Source of the DNA: Bacteroidia bacterium
GTDB taxonomy: Bacteria > Bacteroidota > Bacteroidia > Flavobacteriales > Flavobacteriaceae
Reading direction: 5' to 3'
Length of the DNA: 11,964 nt
Assembly (NCBI GenBank): GCA_018679315.1
Contig: JAHHLF010000309.1
Location: 1-11,964, forward strand
In this document: positions 7,101-11,964 of the stretch, piece by piece
Position numbering within the stretch: the first letter of the stretch is position 1
Layout: each line of letters starts with the position of its first letter
Translations under genes and position numbers: made by a program
Notes under the pieces: generated by a model
Databases searched by the model: none
Told to the model about the DNA's origin: nothing
What the model saw: only the letters and a program-made list of their open reading frames with translations

Positions 7101-7303
7101 GATGGACACTTAGTTTTGCCAGTATCCTCGCCTTTGGCAGTATAATGATGACGTATTTTGGTGTGAATTTCTATTTGGTAGGATTGCATTCCTATGCCAG
7201 TGGGGCTCAGGTGATCACACCTGACTTTGTGTGGTATACCCTGGTGGCGATACTTCTTTTAGGTATCATAAGCCGATGGCGTTTCAAAGTGTACTACAGT
7301 TAG
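4136..7303 (+). CDS. ccsA: CcsBA: fused ResB-CcsA cytochrome c synthase (System II), 1055 aa
   Basis: Inner membrane protein that carries heme to the periplasm and attaches it to CXXCH motifs of apocytochromes c. I count about 14 helices. The ResB part has helices near 12-33, 48-66 and 80-97, a periplasmic domain (98-432) and a helix at 433-452. Then come a basic cytoplasmic loop, a signal-like helix (472-487), a second periplasmic domain (489-757), and the CcsA part (helices from 758 to 1048). The WWD heme-handling motif is at 949-966 (ending WGWDPKETW). The four expected heme histidines are His83 (TM-His1), His881 (P-His1), His979 (TM-His2) and His1018 (P-His2); the 39-residue step between the last two matches what I recall for Helicobacter hepaticus CcsBA. 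Positively charged loops fall on the cytoplasmic side throughout. The extra domain makes it longer than that protein (936 aa, from memory). The ATG at 4136 directly precedes the first helix; no Shine-Dalgarno is visible. Confidence 0.96.
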   Translation: MLNLIKKILFSNRLMAILFLLFAVAMAFGTFVESWYSTETARIYIYNATWFEAIMVFFVINFVGNISKYRLWRREKWPILTLHFSWILIIIGAFVTRYISYEGMMPIREGATENIFYSDKTYLTLNVDGEIDGELKRRPLQDEILATPEGLRSSLPWNFDFNGQPFEVTYSGFMRGAQEGIIPDESGTRYLKIVEAGEGTRHEHFLEEGKIASIHNVLFALNSPTGGAINIQEENGKYTLKTSFEGSFLRMADQLSGEVQKDSVQDLQLRSLYTIGGMQFVIPEPLIKGRTGIVQVPENEITELTQDAIIIQISTGGETVEKAILGGKGTAQLNSPFQVGGLSFSAAYGSKIYTLPFQIQLRDFIAEKYPGTEKGYASFMSKITVKDERPFDYDIYMNHILDHRGYRFFQASFDPDEKGTVLSVNHDAWGTRITYAGYFLLYLGLMALMFFGKTRFRELVRSLDKLRHKKATMVAVALFISTTQLWSQDTLSTDHQHPGPTQLQIDSLLRATAVSEEHAARFGKLVIQDDGGRMKPMNTFASEVLRKLRFKTSYNDLNADQVMLSMMLNPALWYNVEFIALDKKKQNDSIRNIIGVPKGQVYVKATDFFDTSGNYKLGPFVREAYATNTPNKFQQDFKDVDLRLGLLNRALSGEIIKIFPLLNDENNKWISAVEYRSGKFVVGDTLYSNFIKNAVPFYLLSVQNGIEKADYSEANKLLEAFHQNQINHGSEVLPSDKKVETEVLYNKLDIFNRLYKYYALVGILMFFVLIFRIFKDRRIWDIATYFFSGIIYIFFIWHTAGLILRWYISGHAPWSDAYESILYVSWAAMGMGLLLSRKSKLTLAASAFVTAMLLWIAHQSWVDPSIANLVPVLDSYWLMIHVAVIVGSYGPFTVGMILGVVSLILIILTNDKNKKKMKLNLKELSIINEMVLTVGLVMLTIGNFLGGQWANESWGRYWGWDPKETWALISIMVYAFVLHMRFVPGLRGRWTLSFASILAFGSIMMTYFGVNFYLVGLHSYASGAQVITPDFVWYTLVAILLLGIISRWRFKVYYS

Positions 7304-7371
7304 AAGCCACAGGCTCGTATTAATTTCTCATATTTACATTCGAATCAACCATATTTATACACCTGGCGCGT

Positions 7372-8778
7372 ATGTCCAGTTCTTCTTTAACGCCTGCTAA
7401 ACTTTTTCGGGCTTTTGTCGACGCCGTTTTAGGCAAAGAAAAAGAGTTCACTACCGGCAGTATCCGAAAAGCAATTTTTTTCCTGGCTATTCCCATGATC
7501 CTGGAGATGATGATGGAATCCATTTTTGCCGTTGTGGATATTGCCTATGTGTCTCAGGTTAGTGTAAATGCCGTTGCCACGATAGGCCTTACAGAATCTG
7601 TAATCACATTGGTTTACGCCATTGCCATAGGTCTGAGTATGGCAGCGACGGCAGTTGTAGCAAGGAGGATAGGCGAAAAGGATGTAAAGGGAGCCCGGGA
7701 AGCAGCGGCTCAAGCCATATTGCTAGGGATAGTAGTTGCTGTCATTGTAGGGATTATAGGGATCTTCTATGCCAAGGAGATTCTGGGTCTGATGGGAGGT
7801 GAACCTGATTTGATAGCTGAGGGCTATGGCTATACCCAATGGCTGATCGGTGGCAATATTACCATTTTGCTCCTCTTCCTTATCAATGCCATCTTCAGAG
7901 GAGCCGGTGATGCTTCCATAGCTATGTGGACATTGGTCTTATCAAACGGTCTCAATATTATTCTCGATCCCATTTTTATTTTTGGATTGGGCCCGATTCC
8001 CGAATACGGTGTGATGGGGGCTGGGATCGCAACAAATATTGGTCGGGGTACAGCGGTAATCTTCCAATTGGGAATTCTCTTTTTTGGTTGGAGTCGAATA
8101 AAATTAGGTGTGCGTGATATCGTAGTGAGACTTAAAACAATGCTCAATTTGATCGAGGTCTCCATAGGCGGAATTGCCCAGTTTTTTATTGGGACATCTA
8201 GCTGGGTATTTTTAATGCGGATCATGTCAGAATTCGGAAGTGATGTATTGGCAGGTTACACCATCGCCATTCGGGTAATGATGTTCACCTTTATGCCAGC
8301 ATGGGGCATGAGCAACGCTGCTGCGACCTTAGTTGGTCAGAACCTCGGCGCGAAAAAGCCTGACCGTGCAGAACGTTCGGCTTGGATCACAGGTAAATAC
8401 AACGCCTGGTTTATGGCCATCCTGTCACTGATATATCTCTTTTTTGCCGAAAACATCATACGCTTGTTTAATGAAGAAACCACTGTAGTCGAGAATGGTA
8501 CTCTGTGCTTACAGATCATAGCCGCCGGATATATCTTTTATGCCTATGGCATGGTGATCTCACAAGCCTTTAATGGAGCTGGGGATACCCGTACGCCCAC
8601 CAAGATCAATTTTATTTCTTTCTGGATCTTTCAGCTCCCCTTTGCCTATCTCGCCGCGATCACATTTGAATTAGGACCGCTGGGCGTCTTCCTGGCCATA
8701 CTTTTTGCTGAGATTTTGCTTTCAGTGATCGCTATGGTATGGTTTAAAAAGGGTCGATGGAAAAAGGTACAGGTCTAA
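7372..8778 (+). CDS. MATE family multidrug/metabolite efflux transporter (468 aa)
   Basis: Inner membrane exporter of the MOP superfamily with 12 predicted helices and the usual length of about 450-470 residues. The N-terminal lobe begins near SIRKAIFFLAIPMILEM after a roughly 30-residue polar leader. The two lobes each carry the family's internal repeat motif, FRGAGD in the first half followed by NGLNIILDPIFIFGLG, and FNGAGDTRTP in the second. Characterised members use a Na+ or H+ gradient to expel cationic drugs, flavonoids or metabolites; nothing here defines the substrate. The ATG at 7372 is the first start with a full N-terminal leader, and no Shine-Dalgarno is present. It lies 68 bases after ccsA and 39 bases before the PLP enzyme gene, all in one direction. 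I see no clear terminator or consensus -7 box in the 68-base gap, so read-through from ccsA is possible. Confidence 0.94.
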   Translation: MSSSSLTPAKLFRAFVDAVLGKEKEFTTGSIRKAIFFLAIPMILEMMMESIFAVVDIAYVSQVSVNAVATIGLTESVITLVYAIAIGLSMAATAVVARRIGEKDVKGAREAAAQAILLGIVVAVIVGIIGIFYAKEILGLMGGEPDLIAEGYGYTQWLIGGNITILLLFLINAIFRGAGDASIAMWTLVLSNGLNIILDPIFIFGLGPIPEYGVMGAGIATNIGRGTAVIFQLGILFFGWSRIKLGVRDIVVRLKTMLNLIEVSIGGIAQFFIGTSSWVFLMRIMSEFGSDVLAGYTIAIRVMMFTFMPAWGMSNAAATLVGQNLGAKKPDRAERSAWITGKYNAWFMAILSLIYLFFAENIIRLFNEETTVVENGTLCLQIIAAGYIFYAYGMVISQAFNGAGDTRTPTKINFISFWIFQLPFAYLAAITFELGPLGVFLAILFAEILLSVIAMVWFKKGRWKKVQV

Positions 8779-8817
8779 ACTGATTTTTGTACATTTAATC
8801 TTCAAATTCCATCCCTT

Positions 8818-9999
8818 ATGAAGCCAAAAAAACCCGGAATAAATACCCTTTGCACACATCATGGAGAATTAGAAGACAAGGAGTTTCACGGCGCCATTTC
8901 ACCTTTGTACATGAGCACCTCCTATGCCTTTGAAGATGTGGATCAGAAAAGGTATCCCCGCTATTACAATACACCTAACCAGGAAGCCTTGTGTAAAAAA
9001 ATAGCGGCTTTAGAGCATGCAGAGGATGCATTGATCTTCGGGAGCGGTATGGCAGCTATCAGCACCGGGATTATGGCATTTCTTGAAGCAGGTGATCATA
9101 TCATACTGCAGAATTTGATCTATGGCGGCACCTATAATCTGATCGTCAGGCAATTTGAAAAATTCGGAATTTCCTATTCGTTTACAGATTCACTTGCCCC
9201 CGAAGATTTTGAACGTTTGATACGTCCGAATACCAAGGTGGTCTATATCGAGACTCCTTCAAACCCTATGCTGACCATAACAGATGTAAGAGCGATAGCG
9301 GAAATAGCGAAGCAACATGATTTGGTCTCTATGATCGACAACACCTTTGCCAGTCCGGTTAATCAAAACCCCATTGATATGGGTATCGATGTGGTTATCC
9401 ATAGCGCGACCAAATATATGGGCGGGCATTCAGATATTTGTGCTGGTGCTGTAGCAACAACAAAGGAATACAGGGATCGGATCCATGACATGGGTATACG
9501 TCTTGGCGGTAGTTTAAGCGATTACACAGTATGGCTGCTAGAGCGTAGTTTAAAAACTCTGGGACTTCGTGTTCAAAGACAAAATGAGAATGCCATGATG
9601 CTGGCCGAATACCTGGAAGCAAACCCGCATGTCACCAAAGTATACTATCCCGGACTTCCGAACCATCCGGATCACGAACTAGCGAAAGCACAAATGCACG
9701 GCTATGGCGGTATGATGTCATTTGAACTGGATCCTTCTATAGATCCTGTTGCCTTTAGAAAAGCGTTAAAGCTTATTAAATCTTCTATGAGCCTGGCAGG
9801 AGTTGAGAGTACGGTACTTTCACCGGCAGAAACATCACATGCCCTGATCCCCAAAGAAGAACGTGAGCAATATGGTATAACGGACGGACTCATAAGATTT
9901 TCAGTAGGAATTGAAGAATCCGACGATCTGATCGCGGACATTCACCAGGCGCTCATGCAAGTGGTACCGGAAATAGTTGAGATGTCCAATAAATCTTAA
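8818..9999 (+). CDS. Cys/Met metabolism PLP-dependent enzyme (cystathionine gamma-lyase/synthase type), 393 aa
   Basis: Cytoplasmic fold-type I PLP enzyme of the transsulfuration family, normally a tetramer. Key features: FGSGMAA (74-80, phosphate loop), YGGTY (102-106, with the Tyr that stacks on PLP), IETPSNP (144-150), DNTFASP (174-180, Asp174 to the pyridine nitrogen), SATKYMGGHSD (196-206, Schiff-base Lys199), SLAGVES (325-331) and LIRFSVGIE (358-366, carboxylate-binding Arg). The usual YxRxGNPT stretch reads YPRYYNTPN (46-54). YGGTY has Thr where methionine gamma-lyases carry a Cys, arguing for cystathionine lyase or synthase activity over methionine lyase; the exact reaction (gamma- or beta-elimination or replacement) cannot be fixed by eye. 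It sits 12 bases upstream of bshB1 in the same direction, so a role in supplying or handling cysteine for bacillithiol is plausible. Confidence 0.92.
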   Translation: MKPKKPGINTLCTHHGELEDKEFHGAISPLYMSTSYAFEDVDQKRYPRYYNTPNQEALCKKIAALEHAEDALIFGSGMAAISTGIMAFLEAGDHIILQNLIYGGTYNLIVRQFEKFGISYSFTDSLAPEDFERLIRPNTKVVYIETPSNPMLTITDVRAIAEIAKQHDLVSMIDNTFASPVNQNPIDMGIDVVIHSATKYMGGHSDICAGAVATTKEYRDRIHDMGIRLGGSLSDYTVWLLERSLKTLGLRVQRQNENAMMLAEYLEANPHVTKVYYPGLPNHPDHELAKAQMHGYGGMMSFELDPSIDPVAFRKALKLIKSSMSLAGVESTVLSPAETSHALIPKEEREQYGITDGLIRFSVGIEESDDLIADIHQALMQVVPEIVEMSNKS

Positions 10000-10006
10000 A
10001 GAAGGA
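10000..10006 (+). promoter_or_regulatory. Shine-Dalgarno site of bshB1 (AGAAGGA)
   Basis: AGAAGGA lies 5 bases before the ATG at 10012 and immediately after the stop of the PLP enzyme gene. Most genes in this window have no such site, so it marks out bshB1 and decides in favour of 10012 over the in-frame TTG at 10009. Confidence 0.6.
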
Positions 10007-10011
10007 ATTTG

Positions 10012-10734
10012 ATGAAATTAGATATACTTGTTTTCGCCTCTCATCCGGATGATGCGGAATTAGGGGCTGGAGCCACCATTGCCAAATGCGTTGCCCAGGG
10101 TAAAAAAGTCGGTATCATTGATCTTACCCGAGGGGAATTAGGTACGCGTGGAACTGTGGAGATCCGCGAAAAGGAATCTGAAGCGGCCTCTAAGATCCTT
10201 GGTATCCACGCGCGAGACAACATGGAGTTTCTGGATGGATTTTTTAAAAACGATGAAGTGCATCAAATGGCCCTGATCCGAATGATTAGAAAGTACAGAC
10301 CTGATGTAGTACTATGCAATGCTGTAGAAGATCGTCATATAGATCACGCCCGCGGAAGTAAACTGGTCAGTGATGCCTGCTTTCTAAGCGGATTATCTAA
10401 GATCGATTCTAAATTGGAAGGGGATGATCAATGGCAGGAATCCTGGCGTCCTTCCAGGGTGTATCACTATATCCAATGGAAGAACCTGGAGCCGGATTTT
10501 GTTGTAGATGTATCGGAATTCATCGAGAAGAAGGTAGAAGCCATAAAGGCCTATGCCTCTCAGTTCTATGATCCTGATAGCGATGAACCGGAGACACCTA
10601 TAAGCAGCAAGAATTTTATTGATAGTATAATTTATCGCAGCCGTGACCTTGGCAGGTTAACAGGTGTGCAATATGCTGAAGGATTTACGGTTGAACGTTA
10701 TCCGGTCGTTAATGATCTGGACGATCTGAATTAA
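10012..10734 (+). CDS. bshB1: Bacillithiol biosynthesis deacetylase BshB1 (240 aa)
   Basis: PIG-L/LmbE-fold zinc hydrolase that removes acetyl from N-acetylglucosaminyl-malate to give glucosaminyl-malate, the second step of bacillithiol synthesis, before BshC adds cysteine. Motifs: FASHPDDAELG (8-18, metal ligands His11 and Asp14, catalytic Asp13), the conserved TRGELGTRG (39-47) and HIDHARG (109-115, His112 as further ligand). Length and the TRGELGTRG block match the BshB1 subfamily and not the mycothiol enzymes. Start is the ATG at 10012. It is tightly linked to the upstream PLP enzyme (12-base gap), probably as one message. Its TAA shares bases with the stop of the oppositely oriented kinase gene. 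Neither bshA nor bshC is in the window, so these must be encoded elsewhere for the pathway to be complete. Confidence 0.95.
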   Translation: MKLDILVFASHPDDAELGAGATIAKCVAQGKKVGIIDLTRGELGTRGTVEIREKESEAASKILGIHARDNMEFLDGFFKNDEVHQMALIRMIRKYRPDVVLCNAVEDRHIDHARGSKLVSDACFLSGLSKIDSKLEGDDQWQESWRPSRVYHYIQWKNLEPDFVVDVSEFIEKKVEAIKAYASQFYDPDSDEPETPISSKNFIDSIIYRSRDLGRLTGVQYAEGFTVERYPVVNDLDDLN

Positions 10735-11964
10735 CTGGCTTTTCTGAACTTGTCTTTGGCCTTAGGCAGTGTAAAGAAGAAACAACTGCCTTTTCTGGGT
10801 GTACTTTCTACCCAAATTTGTCCCTGGTTTTTCTCTACCATTTCTTTGCAAAGTGACAGGCCTAATCCAGTACCCTTTTCATTGTGGGTTCCGCTGGTAC
10901 TGGCATGAGTATTTTCGGAAAAAAGTTGCTTACGCACTTCTTCAGTCATACCAACACCGGTATCCCTAACGGAGATTTCCCAATGCGAATCGGCCTCACG
11001 TGCCTTAATGGTGATCATTCCATTGTCTGGGGTGAACTTGATCGCATTGCTTATTAAATTTCGTACAACAATATCTATCTGATTTGCATCTGCCCAGGAT
11101 TGGGTATTTCCCGATAGGAGACTTGACATGCGGATTGACTTGCCGGCGGCTTGTTCAGATAACAGTTTGATATTGTCATCAATAATTGTCTCCAGAGCGA
11201 CTAAGCCAGGTTTCGTTATAGCCCCATTCATTTGAGTGTGACCCCAAGAAAGGAGGTTATTTAAGGTAAAGGAAATATGTTCAATATCGTTGCGTAGTTT
11301 AGGGATCAGATCAAGAAATTCGTTCTTGGAAACGTCTCCCTGCGTATAAAGATTTAGTAAGCCCTGCAAGGCGCCAATGGGTCCGCGGAGGTCGTGGCCA
11401 ATGATCGAAAAGAGCTTCGTTTTAGTTTCATTGTTTTCGCGTAACTGGGATTCACGCTCTTCAAGGATCTCTTTCTGGGCATTTAATTCTACATTCAATG
11501 CTTGATGTATCTTCCTGCTCCTGAACATCAGGTAGGCAATGAGTCCGATTATTAGAATAATAAATAAAGTAAGATTTATGTAGCGCCTTTGTTTGGCCAA
11601 AGCCTTGTCATTCTCAGTGATCAAATGCTCTTTCTGGCGCTCATATGCTGTTTTCGTCTTTAGCAATTCGAGACTCATTTTGGTCTTGTTCATGCTCAGG
11701 GTGTCCGATAGCTCCTGGTAAGTTTCATGATATTCCAGGGCGCATAGAAGATCTTCATTTTTCTTACTGAGTTTGTAGAGTAGTTGGGCACATTCTTGTT
11801 TGCCTTCCAGGTAGTTGATACGATCAGACAATGCCAAAGATCTGTACGCATAATCTGCAGAAATACTGTCTTGTTGCTGCCCGAGATAAGCTGCAGCAAT
11901 ACCATTGTAAAGATCTATTTTACCTCGGTCATCGTGCAATTTCTTTTGCAAGAGCTCCGCTTGC
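10731..11964 (-). CDS. TPR-containing sensor histidine kinase, C-terminal 410 codons (partial)
   Basis: The frame is open through the right edge, so the N-terminus is missing; a TTG at 11951 is not a credible start because the repeat region continues upstream of it. Numbering from the first complete codon (11963): helical TPR-like repeats at about 14-95 (AAAYLG and similar helix pairs), a charged helix to 127, one transmembrane helix (128-147, about 11523-11582), a coiled coil, then the kinase core. His190 lies in FSIIGHDLRGP (H box; codon 11394-11396). The ATPase domain has the N box NLISNAIKF (302-310), DTGVGM (334-339) and GTGLGLSL (364-371). No receiver domain follows. Bacteroidota commonly have kinases with periplasmic TPRs and a single helix; the signal is unknown. 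No response regulator is visible in the window. It converges on bshB1 with a 4-base overlap. Confidence 0.92.
   Translation of the reverse strand, partial: QAELLQKKLHDDRGKIDLYNGIAAAYLGQQQDSISADYAYRSLALSDRINYLEGKQECAQLLYKLSKKNEDLLCALEYHETYQELSDTLSMNKTKMSLELLKTKTAYERQKEHLITENDKALAKQRRYINLTLFIILIIGLIAYLMFRSRKIHQALNVELNAQKEILEERESQLRENNETKTKLFSIIGHDLRGPIGALQGLLNLYTQGDVSKNEFLDLIPKLRNDIEHISFTLNNLLSWGHTQMNGAITKPGLVALETIIDDNIKLLSEQAAGKSIRMSSLLSGNTQSWADANQIDIVVRNLISNAIKFTPDNGMITIKAREADSHWEISVRDTGVGMTEEVRKQLFSENTHASTSGTHNEKGTGLGLSLCKEMVEKNQGQIWVESTPRKGSCFFFTLPKAKDKFRKAS

Noticed and set aside
7304..7371. AGCC-ACA-GGCT mini-hairpin after ccsA as a terminator
   Set aside because: Only a 4-bp stem and no T tract follows; too weak to call.
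7830..8225. 131-codon open frame antisense to the MATE gene
   Set aside because: Composition is that of a shadow frame of a membrane protein; no start signal or recognisable domain.
10009..10011. TTG as start of bshB1
   Set aside because: The adjacent ATG at 10012 has better Shine-Dalgarno spacing and is a stronger start codon.

Overview
The window looks like ordinary core-genome DNA from a member of the Bacteroidota, most likely a marine flavobacterium (Flavobacteriaceae). This rests on several points. Cytochrome c maturation is by a fused ResB-CcsA protein of about 1055 residues. There is a BshB1-type bacillithiol deacetylase. A large secreted PIG-L family protein and a TPR-histidine kinase are present. 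Shine-Dalgarno sites are mostly missing, and several gene starts are preceded by TAnnTTTG, the -7 element described for this phylum. Base composition looks moderate (low to mid 40s % GC by eye). No mobile element, CRISPR array, rRNA or tRNA was seen.

Left part, minus strand (read from 3998 down to 1): a DUF2520/Rossmann-fold protein, a KdsC-family HAD phosphatase and a Maf nucleotide pyrophosphatase are packed with a 17-base overlap and a 1-base gap, so they are almost certainly one transcript. A short MscS-type channel and the first 491 codons of a secreted PIG-L deacetylase follow. Each of these two has its own -7-like box, so they may be separate units or secondary starts.

Centre: a 137-base divergent intergenic region (3999-4135) separates the two directions. 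It holds an exact 18-bp palindrome, a 9-bp direct repeat that overlaps it, and a second imperfect palindrome. It is the best candidate regulatory site in the window.

Right part, plus strand (4136 to 10734): the giant CcsBA cytochrome c synthase, a 12-helix MATE exporter, a Cys/Met-metabolism PLP enzyme, and bshB1. The last two are 12 bases apart. They plausibly link sulfur amino acid metabolism to bacillithiol, the low-molecular-weight thiol that is built with cysteine. A TPR-containing sensor histidine kinase runs back from the right edge. Its stop codon overlaps that of bshB1 (convergent, sharing TTAA).

Coding density is high and no stretch over 300 bases lacks a gene. I found no clear undescribed system. 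The points most worth a second look are the divergent operator-like region, the extra periplasmic domain and internal signal-like segment of CcsBA, the minimal MscS channel, the PLP enzyme/bshB1 pair, and the possibly leaderless start of the DUF2520 gene.
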